Positions 1 to 11,290 of a DNA stretch of 64,000 bases are shown here, one piece after another; position 1 is the stretch's first letter; each line of letters begins with the position of its first letter. A model generated the notes under the pieces. The model saw nothing but the letters and a program-made list of their open reading frames with translations, was not told the origin of the DNA and made no database searches. The stretch lies in the NCBI GenBank assembly GCA_027946365.1, contig JAPEUQ010000019.1:434001-498000 (forward strand). Reading direction: 5' to 3'. Both the position numbers and the translations under genes were made by a program. Source of the DNA: Kalmusia sp. IMI 367209 (lineage: Eukaryota > Ascomycota > Dothideomycetes > Pleosporales > Didymosphaeriaceae).

Positions 1-357
1 TGTGCTGCGCTTCCAATGTCTCGGCTTGAGCTTCTGCTTCTGGTTGAAACGGATGCTGTCGAGGACGTTGTACTCCAGGCCGACCTCTCGTTTCCGCCGC
101 CGCCGCTTAAGCTCCTGCACTGCATCGTTTACTAGGTCGTTCTCATGCTTCGGCGCCCTAAATACGTGGTGGTCCTCGAGCGCGGGAAAGGGGCCATCGT
201 AGATCAGACCCAAATGCGCAGCCAACTCCGCCGGGGATGTGGATGAGGTAATGTGAATGGCATAGAAGTCGTGGCTCGTGTAGTTTCGCGGTGGAAGGTG
301 GGCTGCAGACGCCAGCGTCGCCGCTGAAAGCAGGCTTACGACACCGAAGAGGCGCAT
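1..357 (-). CDS. Kexin-type proprotein convertase (Kex2/KexB), N-terminal part
   Basis: Kexins are Golgi subtilases that cut secreted proproteins after paired basic residues. Only the first 119 codons are inside the window; the gene continues past base 1. The start at 357 opens a signal peptide (MRLFGVVSLLSAATLASAA), followed by a pro-region containing SHDFYAIHI and a histidine-rich DHHVF segment. A basic cluster ending in KR lies at residues 84-90 and a second KR at about residues 116-117, as expected for autocatalytic removal of a kexin prodomain. The catalytic domain is not visible. The gene diverges from the PhoD-like gene at 1205. The call rests on the prodomain pattern and the basic clusters, which match fungal kexins as I know them; another proprotein convertase-like subtilase is the only real alternative. 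Confidence 0.78.
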   Translation of the reverse strand, partial: MRLFGVVSLLSAATLASAAHLPPRNYTSHDFYAIHITSSTSPAELAAHLGLIYDGPFPALEDHHVFRAPKHENDLVNDAVQELKRRRRKREVGLEYNVLDSIRFNQKQKLKPRHWKRST

Positions 358-1204
358 TGCGGTTGCTGGAAGGTGGCTCAAAGAATACAATTCAGCTGTC
401 GAGGCATGCACCCGGCGCTAGTATGTACAGTGGGCGGTACCAGTCGCGAAATGAAGGGGGACGTCTTCGAACGAGCGACGGTGTCCTCGCTGATAAGATG
501 TTGGTTGAAGAGGGGAAGGTCGAAGGAGTTAGTGAGAGGGAGGGCTCGGGTATTACTACTGAACAAGCAGCTGCTGCATGGGCCTGTGCAGCGCACCGTG
601 CTAGGCTCGGGGATGCAAACAGTCGGCGGAGTAATGCAGAGGCTGAGTGTAGGGAGAAGCGCGCGCCCGGCGTAGCTGCGGTGTGGTGAAATGGTTGTGT
701 CTATTGAAGAAACAAGACATGTAACGCTCCTGAGGTCAACGGTAGGCGCCGTAGATGTGGCCCCAAAGAAAGAAGCCGCTAGCCGACTCGGGGCAGGCGC
801 CATGGACCCCAGCCACTCTTTCCCGCCTCCAACTTTATGGTCGCGATGCGTTGTCGCGGAGGATATCAGCCCCAGCGGGCGCTCCCCCTTCTGCCTGCAT
901 GTACATACAATCCTTTCATTGCGCGTGCGATTGAGTTGTTGATTTTTTGTCTGTTTCCGTCGCGCGTTTTCGTCTGGCCATTGCATCCTCCCCACATCCG
1001 TCGCACACCGCACAGCTACACAATTTGGCACGCCGCTAGGGTAGCGACATTTCAGCTCAAATACAATTGGAGCGAATTTAAATGGCATCTTGTGAATAGT
1101 GTAACATCGCTGCAGATTTAGATACACGACGTCTGCAACCGTCCCGTGTGGCGGTCTGCTCCTCCCCGCAATCCACTACCTGGGTGTATTGAGCGCGTGG
1201 CAGC
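358..1204. other. Intergenic, shared upstream region of the kexin and PhoD-like genes
   Basis: This 847-bp stretch separates two divergent genes and presumably holds both promoters. It contains pyrimidine-rich runs near 950-1000. The open frames across it have no recognisable protein character. I see no RNA gene or repeat. Confidence 0.5.
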
Positions 1205-4200
1205 ATGGAGAATCGTGGCAGCAACGGCGGCTCCTACGCCTCGCAGTCGGCGCATCTTTCCCAGCAGCCGCTACCGGATGGCTACTCGAAGAAGGGGGCC
1301 AGCTATCGGCGGCCCATTGATACGCAACCCACGCCCACGCATGCACCGACGGCGTCGAACGTGGTCCCAAGCAACTCAGCACGACCCGTAGCTACCGTGT
1401 CTGGTGCCAATGGCGTATCGCGCACCGCATCGCATCGTCGGAGACAGAGCCAGCAGATACCTCCCCCGACCACCGGCGCGTCAGTCGAGCCACTGCCCGC
1501 TGCGCCAGACGTGCCACGAGGGCCCCCGCCGACATCGTATAGGGATCCCTACGCACCTAAGAGCAGCTCGAGAGTGCCAACACGCTCTCAGTCTGGCCGC
1601 TCCCGGGATCCGACGATATACATGAATGCAAGCCGACAGCAGCCAAACATCACGATCCCAGCCGAGCGGCTGCAACAGCTGCGATCGCCGCCATATTCGC
1701 CGCCACAATCGCTGTCAGGAGCGACCGAGGGCGTGGTTCGGAGACACTCGCAGGGCCGTAGACCCTCGGTGCCAGATCGGTCCCCACTCCAGAAGCTTGA
1801 AGGGAAGCTAGATGACATAAGCAAAGAGGAGAGGAGAGCGAGAATACTGGAAATGGAACTCGCGGCACAAGAGAAAGCTGAAGCTGAAATGCGCGCTCGT
1901 CGTGCGCGGGATGCAGCAGCCATGCAGCAGCGTAATGTGTCTGGGCCTGTGGCTGGCCCAGAGCAGGCTCCAGCTCGCACAGCGAGCAGCAGACGGCATG
2001 TCTCAATGCCAGCTCAGAAACCCAAGACGCCTCTTAGCGATGACATGAGCGAATCGGAAGATGAGTATGGGTACGATCTGACTGAGCCGTGGGATCCCTC
2101 AAGGACTAGTGCGCGATCTGGCCCTCACAGAGTCCCATCTCAGTCGAAGGTTCAACCCCCCTCTGGATCCCAACATCACCGTCATACCCTCAATCACGTT
2201 GATCGAACTGTTGGCCGTAATGAGAATGAGACTGTTGGCTTGGCAAGAGGATCAGGTAGCTTTCGAGATCGATCCGGCCCTGCGAGGAATGTAGACTCGA
2301 CCGGCAAACCGGTGCAAAAGGTGGAGCGCAAGCAAGTTCCTGTGCCTGCTGGCTTAGGACTGTATGGAGTGGAAGATGCGCCCAATGCATCTCGACATGC
2401 AGGCGCTAATGTTGCCCGATACGATAGCAGAAAATTGTCTAAAGACCTACCTCCTACACCAAAAGACACAGCTCAAAATGAGAGGAAAAGAGATAGCCGT
2501 GGTATATTTGCGGCACAAATGGAGAGAGAACAGCAGCGGATTGATCAAAAGAGTGACCCGAGTGGGGTCGACCAACTTAGGCCCCATGGTGAAATATCAG
2601 CGGCACCTACAGCAAACCGACGAAGCGTAGGGTTTGTCGATTCCGACGTCGACATTCTCTCGGCACAGTCGCCAGAAGCTCGCGAACCTATCGTCGGCGA
2701 TGTCTTTTCGCAACAACATGACCCAGATAGACGATACCTGCCACCACCAATGCTCGACGAGTGGAAAAATGGTGCAATTGGTACACTTGTTGAGAACGAT
2801 CTGGATCTCGATGCTCCACAGAGGTCTAATAGCTCAGGTGGCAACAAAGCCTGGTGGGAAGAGAGTTCCTCGACACGTCGTCAACGCTCTAGTGGCTACG
2901 CGGAGCCAAGCTACGATGGATATGTGGATCCTCCCACGACACAGACCACATTCAATCCACCTTTGTATCTCAAGTGTGGCCCCCTTCTTCGCTACACTGG
3001 GCTTCGTCGAGACAAGAGCAAAACGGGCAAGGATCGTGAAATATGGCGTGGTAGCGTGATGATTGTAACTACTGACGCGGAATCCTCATATCAGAAGCCA
3101 CCCACGTTACGCCTGTTTAAGCAGCCAATGGATCTACTACCACACCCACCTGATGACGTGGATCCGGACAATCTACATCCTGCCTACGTCGACCCACTTG
3201 AAGGCCAGGTAAAAGTATCTCGAACAGGGAAGACTCTCTACGCTAAAGCCATTGACGAAATTCCTGAAGACCAGGATATTTCTCGTATAGAGGATGACAC
3301 TGGTCTCTTCTCAGAACTCCCGAGCTCGTTAAGTCCACAAAATGCCGGCCCCCAGAAATCGTCCCGTATTAAGAAGAGGGATGGAGAAAAGCTGGGCAAA
3401 GCCAAGGAGATCTCTGCTGTTAGACTTCATGCTGAGAGAGGAGTGACTTTTTGGCGTTTTAATCTCGAAGTCGAACTTGGTCCTACGCAAGCACGCATCG
3501 CCTACAGGATCAACCGTGGGCCTGCCATTGGATTCTGGGTTCCTGCAAAAGGTGAAACCATGAACATTATGTTTCACAGCTGTAATGGGTTTTCGCTAAG
3601 CGTAGACTCGAAGGAATTCTGTGGTCCGGACCCGATGTGGCGAGACGTGTTGAATAATCACCAAACTCGCCCATTTCACGTCATGATTGGAGGAGGTGAC
3701 CAAATCTATAATGACGCCGCGATGCGTGATACGACGTTGTTCAAGCAATGGACAGAGAGTAATAACCTTTGGCAGAAACACAGGACGCCTTTCTCAGAGG
3801 AGCTTCAGAACGAGCTAGAACAATTTTACCTGGATCGATATTCAATGTGGTTTTCCCAGGGCCTGTTTGGAATGGCAAACTCCCAGATTCCCATGATCAA
3901 CATCTGGGATGATCATGATATTATCGACGTGAGTATACCTACCAAGTTTCAAAGGCCACAGATCTAACAGAACTAGGGATACGGATCTTATCCCCACCAT
4001 TTCATGGAGACACCCGTTTTTACCGGGCTTGGAGCTGTGGCCTTCAAGTACTATCTTCTTTTCCAACACCAATCTGTACCAACCGAGACAAGAGCAACAG
4101 AGCCTTCATGGGTACTAGGCGCTCATCCTGGACCGTATATCAAGGAACAATCTCGGAGCGTGTTCGTACAACTTGGGAGAGAGGTAGCATTTCTTGGACT

Positions 4201-6400
4201 GGATTGTCGCACCGAACGTCAACGGGACGAAATTCTCACTGAGGACTCATACGACAACATCTTCGACCGTTTAGAAGAGGAGATCACCATTGGAGAGACC
4301 AAACATTTGATAGTGCTGCTGGGTGTTCCTATTGCCTACCCTAGACTAAACTTCCTTGAGAATGTCTTGACCAGCAGATTCATGGATCCCATCAAAGCCC
4401 TAGGTCGCATGGGCTTACTGGGAAACTTTGTCAACAAATTTGATGGAGGAGTGGAGATCTTGGACGACCTGGACGACCACTGGACAGCGAAACACCACAA
4501 AGACGAGCGCAATTGGTTCATTCATGAGTTGCAACACATCGCCCGTACCAAATCTGTTCGGGTCACCATCCTCGGTGGTGATGTCCACCTGGCTGCTGTC
4601 GGCCAATTCTATTCCAACAAGAAGTTGAACATTCCAAAGGACAAAGATCACCGATACATGCCAAATGTTATCTCGTCCGCTATTGTCAATACACCACCCC
4701 CAGAGATCATGGCGGATATTCTCAACAAACGCAATAAGGTGCATCATCTTGATGCCGATACAGATGAAGGCATGATTCCTCTATTTACTCATGACGTTGA
4801 TGGCAAGAAGAGAAATAATAATCATCTGCTTCAACGTCGTAACTGGTGTAGTCTACGGGCATACAATCCAGGGCATACACCCCCGGATACCCCTCCAAGA
4901 TCTCCAGTCGAAGACGGGCCGAGGCTCACCAGGACGTTCTCTGATTACAGCCCGGGAAACATGGTACGGCGCATGAGTGGGACCGGTAGACATGGGAAAG
5001 ACCGAGGCCCTCCAGTTTCTTACTACAACAACCCGGCGAATGCTGCTGCAGATGAACGACAAATCATTCCCCAGTCATCGTTTTCTCCTGAACGATCCGA
5101 ACGTCCTCGCTCTCGACGCAACTCACTCACCTCACTGTTCAAACGGAGGGCTTCAGTCGATAGTGTCACCGCCCCGGGCTCATCACACAGTGTACCAGCG
5201 CCTCATACGTCACTCCCCCGTGACTCCACTGACCTTCGACCAAACTTCTACCGCCGCCCCAGCGTTCTGGGTAAGAAGGGTATGAAACGCGTAGGAGACC
5301 CCATAAACTTAGAAGGTGGCCTCGATATATGCCTGAACTTAGAAGTCTCGCAGCATGACCCTGCAGGAATTACTACCCCTTACCGCCTGATCGTGCCTGC
5401 CTTACATTACACTACTACCCCTGAAGCCGGTGTGGTGGAAAAGCAACGTCGCAAATCGCGCATTAGCAGCGTATTCGATGCGTTTGGCGGTGGACGTCGT
5501 CGTCGTCATCGTCGCACAATAGGAGACGATGGCTACTCGCATAGTAGTGGATCGGGGAACGAGAGCGGTAGTGAAGAGGAGATGGACGAAGAGGAGCGCG
5601 TGCGTCAAAGGTACAAAGTGGGCCCGAGGATTATTATACCCGGCTTCACAAACCGCAAGCGCGCTTCCTCCCAATCCCAACCTCCTGCTAGCTATGCTGA
5701 CGCCCGTTCTCCCACAGAGCCAGGTCCCGCGCCCGCCCGCGCCGCGCCAAGCGCCCCCCAAAACCGCCGTCAAAGCGTCGACATCGGGCCCACCAATCCT
5801 GTACCTGGTGCCCAACCTTCTTCTGCCTGGGAATCTGTAGCCGGACGTCGCCACGTCAGCGCCCCAGTAGCTACTTACAACAACGTGCAAACACAAACGG
5901 CCGCTCTTCCGTCGCGTTCAGGCTCCTCCCGCCAGCCAACCTACAATGCATCCCACTCATCACAATTACCGGCCCGAGCCGCGCCGGAACCTCCGCCACA
6001 GGATACAGAGACCAAGGTTTACAGACGAAGCATGGGCGGCATCCTGAATCAACACCGCGGCGAGAGGTTTGAGCACGATGCCCACGTGCTAGCTCATACA
6101 CCTAGTCGTTCTAAGCGCGATAGCTACCCGCCACATCCCGCTATTGTAGGCGCGGGACCGGAGAGTCCGTATTCTCGTCGTGATATGCAAGCTCGCGATG
6201 ATACAGGAGATGGTGGGTATTTTGCTAGCGGAGGACGTAATGGAGATGCAGGTGTTGGAGCGAGATATCTAGGCCATGGAAAGTATGCAGAAAGCGAGGA
6301 GGAGAGTGATGATGGAAGGAGCTATCGTACTGGTGATGACGGGCTTAGTGAGGAGAGCTTTGTGCCGCCCAAGAAGAACAAGTGGAAGATTTGGAAATAG
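1205..6400 (+). CDS. Large PhoD-like phosphatase domain protein (1715 aa)
   Basis: Two exons, 1205-3928 and 3977-6400, are joined across a 48-nt intron (GTGAGT...AACTAG, phase 0) and give 1715 residues. Residues 1 to about 570 are low-complexity, rich in S, P, R and Q, with a short charged coiled-coil-like stretch (EERRARILEMELAAQEKAE). The central domain carries the PhoD-type metallophosphatase motifs in order: GGDQIYND, IWDDHDIIDGYGSYP (spanning the splice junction) and GGDVHLAA. The C-terminal 350 residues are again disordered and basic/serine-rich, with an acidic patch. No signal peptide is visible, so an intracellular phosphodiesterase or phosphatase is likely; the substrate is unknown. 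The family (PhoD_2-like) is widespread in ascomycetes. The join is well supported because it reconstitutes the conserved WDDHD-GYGSYP block. Confidence 0.9.
3929..3976 (+). other. Intron of the PhoD-like gene
   Basis: A 48-nt GT-AG intron in phase 0. It starts GTGAGT, has a CTAAC branch-like motif near 3964 and ends CTAG. Retaining it would end the protein after 13 more codons, inside the catalytic domain. Confidence 0.92.
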
Positions 6401-8206
6401 GGAGCGTGAGCAAGGGCGGCGGATTTCGACACGGAGGAAGTATTGATATGATGTTATGACTGATGCTATACTAATTTTGATGGATCGGGATAAAATGGGT
6501 TGGATCAGCATGGGTTACATTGCATTGTTTTCTCCTCGTTCGAGCTATGTTCTATACCTCTTCTGTCACCACGCGTGGACTTTTAATGTAGTCGTTTGTG
6601 TTCTTTTTAAAGAATGTTAATGTTTGAGGTGCTTAGACTGCAGTTAACAGTAACGTAGTGAGGTAGAATACACCTACGTAGATCTAAGGTATAGATTGAC
6701 GACATAGTTTGCTGAACATATGTGACTACTGATGCGTTTCGGCACCTGCACTTTATAATGCAGCTGACCTCTGTCCACGGTCGACCGAATGGATGTTACA
6801 TCGTAACGACGAGGTAGTGCACAGCCGACGCGCGGATCCACAAGGAGTCTACTGTACAGCGCCACCCATATTACGATTTCGCATGCTACGCATTTCTCCT
6901 AGTCATTAAGCTCAGCATGCTACTCTTTATTTATTACCTTTGACGCCCACCGCGAAGCACCAGAGATCTAATTCAGCGAGGTTGGGGCATTTGTATGTAT
7001 ACGATCGTGGTGTGTTCACCTGAGTGAGGCGTATGCTAGTGCGCTGTGTCTTTATCTCATAGACAGGTCCATATTTGATGCTATAAATATTGGTATGTAG
7101 ATTCGAGATGACGGAATTTGGCGTTCGGGCTGCGTGTAGCAATGGGTGAAGGGCTGTGTACTGTGCGGTCAGCGGGCACTTACCCCACCCAAAGGTTGCT
7201 GCGCACTCCATAATCACAGCCATAACCTAAGAAGACACTTAACGAGTTTCTAGTATACTTCTATTCGGCTGTGCAACGGGGTATTTATTGCAATTCTTAT
7301 ACGTGATTTGCATGAGGCCCAGGCGTCTGTATCGCCTCGCATGAATACCCGCGCTATCAATATTGCGTATATATGTATGATACTTCCCAGCTTCTTTATA
7401 GCTGAGTATCGGTGGCAGTCTTTCCCAACTAGGAGAATGTATGCCTGTTCCGCTACCCGTGGTGAACCACCGCAGCTTCGATCTCTACCCATCTTCTTGC
7501 TGTATCGAGAGGGGGAGGTTCGTGGTCTCCACAACAGTTTGGCAATTCGAGAATTAGATGCCGTAAGCGCCTTTTTGTAGGTCCTCAGCAGTGGCTGCCC
7601 AAATGTAGCACCTACCTAGTTGTTTACCAAGCGTAGCTATACACTAGTGTAACTAGTCAAAGACCAGTGCTTTGCACGACATAATCCCAAAAAACTTTTA
7701 TTTGAAGGTATCTGCAACCTGTTTCTCTTTTGTGGGAGTCACGACTCTAATATTGTTGCAAACATATTGAACTTTCATTATCACAGCAGCAGCCGACCCC
7801 ACATGCTTGACTCACGCTGCGCACAAGCCAAATCTTAAAGCAACTAGAAAGAGTCATCACATTGACACATATAAATGCAGGAAATCTAGTACGCTTCGGT
7901 ATTTCTTTCTCCATCATCACTTCCAGTATCTAGATACCGCTGCCTTCTTTGGGTATCTATTCTGCTCTTTCAGCGGCACAATAAGAATTTCACGATTTTC
8001 ATATAGAAGGTGATCATTGCAATTTTTTTACCACCTTCTTTGAGCATCTACATCCGATATTTACCCCGGATATTGGGCCTTTACCAGTACTCTCGCTCAG
8101 CACTATCGAATGATAATACCACCAAACCCCCTCTATCCCAGAAATCCAACACGAACAGGAGAGATAAAACCGGGAGAAATACAAAGTATAAAAATCAAGT
8201 CGTATC
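6401..8206. other. Intergenic region, no supported gene
   Basis: About 1.8 kb of mixed composition. The longest open frames are under 100 codons and lack protein-like composition or splice partners. It probably holds the 3' end of the PhoD-like transcript and the promoter of the small gene at 8207. No RNA gene or repeat was recognised. Confidence 0.5.
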
Positions 8207-8616
8207 ATGGATACACCGAAGCTGGATATCACGAAAGATTTTCGCATAGCTTGCGAGAGGTTGATCGCGGCACTGCCTATCATGGAGCCTTACGAGTGGG
8301 ACAAAAATATTTTGATGAATTTCGGTGAAGAAAAGATAGCAGATGACGAGGCTGAGGTCAAATTACTCATAACCCCTAATGCCCAATCATTTCCGAGACA
8401 GATAAATTTTCAACCCGACGCCGACGACGAAAATTCAAAAAAAGATTCTTGGATCTTCTGAGAGAAGATCTGTACCATCATTGTGATACTAAAGGGTATC
8501 CGAAGGGTAACGAAGACACCAAGATGTCTTGCTGGGTACATTTCCTGAATGAGGTTGGAATGGTGGCTGTTGTGCAGCTCACTTGGTTGAACGGCGATGA
8601 CATTGTAAAGACATGA
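8207..8616 (+). CDS. Small orphan protein, 110 aa, two exons
   Basis: I do not recognise this protein. Exon 1 (8207-8324) begins at the first ATG after an in-frame stop. A 77-nt intron (8325-8401) starts GTGAAG, has a CTAAT branch at 8376-8380 and ends ACAG. It joins in phase 1 to exon 2 (8402-8616). The product of 110 residues has an acidic-neutral N-terminus, a very basic middle (five arginines followed by KFKKRF) and a hydrophobic C-terminal segment (NEVGMVAVVQLTWLNG). No signal peptide is evident. The splice converts two unrelated short frames into one coherent reading frame, which is the main argument for a gene. There is no neighbour within 900 bp. Confidence 0.45.
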
Positions 8617-9560
8617 GATAGGGATGAGTAGCCAGCCAGCTGATATACGGCTGTCTGAGCATACTGTATGGTATTGGATGGCGCCTGTGGTTCTTCTAGG
8701 TGCAAGTTGTTTTTTCATCTGCGTTTATGTCCTATTTCAAGGACTCACCTATGATACCCAATGTTAATTTGAATGCGTATTTACAAACATATGGCGGCTC
8801 TTAAGTGCTCCCACGTTCTGACACTTCGCGCAAATGCGGGCATAGATGCCTCAAGTTTTTCAATAGATAGTAAACCTAGCAGGAGGCTGCTATTTTTGTC
8901 TGTCTGTATTGAGTATGTTACCTACCTAGGTATGCCTTTGCGTAGTTTAACACCAGTACCTCCGTATAGATACTAGACTTGCGTAGCAACATGACCATGG
9001 TCATATAGGCATCTATGCATTGGTGTTACAATACCTTCCTTCATCTGTCTGTTCCACTTATAACTCCTCTGTAAGGCCCTGTCCAGGCATGACGGGGAAT
9101 GTACTTCGTTTCGTGGACATCCCCTACAGCGACTAGTAATCTATTCTGTTTCGATAATTCCCCTTTGGTATGTTATTGGGTGATCTTTAGTGTTACTAAA
9201 CAAGATGGGGAATATTCATGTTATGATTTTACCTTTAATTTCTGACCAGATGGGAAAGGGTGTGGCTTGAGTGATTGTGGCTTGGTGGTTGTAGAAGTTC
9301 GGAACACCGATTGGCGAGCTGTGGATAAATAGTGGCTGCCTGCGTTCATGGAGCAAGGTCTAGACCTAGGATCCGTGCACACCTTATTGAAAAGATATTA
9401 ATAACCTCAGCTCCTGCCAATTCGCATGGATAGAAGTGTATGCTTTTTAAACACTCAAATAATCGTACTCCACATTTTCTGCCTGCCACAGTCTAACATG
9501 CAGCTCCGTGAACCCATAGCACTTCCCGAGAGAGTACTCCTAAGCCAGCTTGCTTCATTC
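8617..9560. other. Intergenic region
   Basis: About 940 bp with no supported gene. A short palindromic run (acctacctaggt) lies near 8920. In-frame ATGs at 9426 and 9498 precede the preferred start of the next gene and could belong to it. Confidence 0.45.
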
Positions 9561-10376
9561 ATGGCGCAACCCAATGAGACGCCTGCGCCATCGGCGTCAA
9601 CACGCAATGACAGCGTACTGATGGTCCAAAATCGCTCATATGCAGATCAGCAATTCGTCGTGTTTGCTGAGAAACCAGAATTTACCTCAGGCCAATATCC
9701 CGACAAAATTTTCACGACCGTCTACCAGGCTTCGTTGAAAGTGGCTTCTTCTTCGGGCAGTGCTACGTTTGTGTTAGCAGACTGCTCTATCCCGACATCG
9801 GACGAGTACAGTCGGCGCATCTATGTCATGACGGGACATGCACACACGAAGCTGGGTGACGGCGTGACCTTGTATCCTAATGATACTAAGGTACTAAAAT
9901 TGAGCACTGAGACCAGATCTACGCAGTCGAGCTGTACCGTCACTATACCAGCAGAGTCGGCACCCAGATTTCTTAAGAACGAAGTCGAAAAACCACCACA
10001 ACTTTCTGATGGAGAGGTCCAAATAAAGGTAGACACGTCTTTCCGTTACCCTGATGCGGGTGAGTGCATACCTGTGATACCAACATTATGGTAACTCACT
10101 CACAGATTCCTAGGATACCCGTTTGTTGGCCTAGGAGTACCAAATCCATTCGATAGAGATGTGATCATTCCTATCACCGCTTGGGAGGCAATTCCGGGAA
10201 CAAATTACATCTTGAGACCGAGTTCTATCTGGAAATGTGTTCGTGGCAAGAAGGCTGTACGAGAGATAATCGATCCAAATGCCTGGTCCGAATTCGCAAC
10301 GATTAACCTCACTAAGCCGAAGATGGAGAAAATGGTCACGTTTCGAGCAGATGGCACCTTCACTGACAATCAATGA
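9561..10376 (+). CDS. Orphan protein A (253 aa), paralogue of the convergent gene B
   Basis: Function unknown. Exon 1 is 9561-10059 and exon 2 is 10114-10376, with a 54-nt intron (GTGAGT...CCTAG, phase 1). The ATG at 9561 is chosen because it puts the N-terminus level with protein B; ATGs at 9426 and 9498 are in frame and would add 45 or 21 residues. Shared landmarks with B are the N-terminal VQNRSYADQQFVVF segment, the central YPFVGLGVPNPFD followed by VIIPI (B has LYIGVGAPDPKD then VIPI), and a C-terminal RADGTF near the end. It looks like a mostly beta-strand soluble protein without signal peptide or membrane segment. Its stop lies 123 bp from that of gene B, tail to tail. Confidence 0.75.
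10060..10113 (+). other. Intron of orphan gene A
   Basis: A 54-nt phase 1 intron from GTGAGT to CCTAG. An earlier acceptor at 10105 would create an immediate stop, so the 10113 acceptor is used. It restores the YPFVGLGVP block shared with protein B. Confidence 0.8.
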
Positions 10377-10499
10377 ATGTATTGGAGATGAATCTACCAA
10401 GGAGCGACTTTCAACTTTCAATCAAACTTCACTCATCTGAACTTCTAACCTAAAACCACCTGCGCTTTGTTTGCATTCTAAGTCAAGGTGTATGGAAGC

Positions 10500-11290
10500 C
10501 TAACTGGAAGACTCAATGCTGACGGAGTTGTTCTTGCTCTTAAGCTTGTCATCAACCCATGTACCGTCCTCCTGCAAGACCACGAAGGCAGTTGGAGTCT
10601 TGGCACCTTCGAAGTCGATCTTCACCCACTCGCCGACCTTGGTGCGGTCGACCATCTGACCAGGCTCGAAGTCACCAGTAGCGACGTAGTAGGTGAGCTT
10701 TGGGTACAGCTTGCTTGTAAGGGACGATTCGGCCTTGTAGGATTGGATGGGAATGACGTTCTCGGCATCCTTTGGATCGGGAGCACCAACACCGATGTAG
10801 AGGTTGGCTAGATTCTGTTAGCGGGAGCTCTTATGGGATGGTCAATGTTTGTCTTACGGTTGCCAGTTCCCGGAATGGACTTGTCAGTGAGAAACTGGAA
10901 ACCACTCTGGTCAGCGCACTTCTGGCCCTGGACCGCTGCATCATCCCATTCGATTCCACCATTAACGGCAGTTATCTTAATAACCGAGCCGTTGGGCCCA
11001 AGCTTGATCTTCCTGAAAGAGCTGGTGGCGACAACCGTCTTGGGTCCAGGGGTACCATCATCCTTCTCTCCAGATGACGTGCCGTAGATGGCGTAAAAGG
11101 TGTTGGGCATCCTGAAAGACAAGGTGCTGGAACCGTCGCGCGCAGCATCGACCTTGGGAGAGACCTGAAAAACATTGGTGTAGACCTTGCCGGATGGCGC
11201 ATTATCCGGGACGGGAAGATCCTGGAACAAGAAGAACTTGGCGTCGTTCCACTTGTTCTTGATGTTGATGGTGCAGGTGATGGAGGCCAT
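10500..11290 (-). CDS. Orphan protein B (246 aa), paralogue of gene A
   Basis: Function unknown. On the minus strand, exon 1 is 11290-10858 and exon 2 is 10807-10500, with a 50-nt phase 1 intron (GTAAGA...TCTAG). The protein starts MASITCTINIKNKWNDAKFF, has no signal peptide or membrane segment, and is predicted mainly beta by eye. Alignment with A runs from end to end: a VYTNVFQVSPKV segment (A: IFTTVYQASLKV), then IGVGAPDPKD-VIPI, then QEDGTW (A: RADGTF). Both genes have one phase 1 intron just before the IGVG/VGLG block, strong evidence of common origin by duplication. Codon use here is more GC-ending than in A, suggesting higher expression or different age. Confidence 0.85.
10808..10857 (-). 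other. Intron of orphan gene B
   Basis: A 50-nt phase 1 intron on the minus strand, GTAAGA at the donor and TCTAG at the acceptor, with a CTAAC branch sequence. Its place and phase match the intron of gene A. Confidence 0.88.

Noticed and set aside
378..1127. A 249-codon open frame on the minus strand upstream of the PhoD-like gene
   Set aside because: It covers the divergent promoter region, has no domain-like or evenly composed sequence and overlaps the 5' region of the kexin gene; treated as chance in GC-rich DNA.
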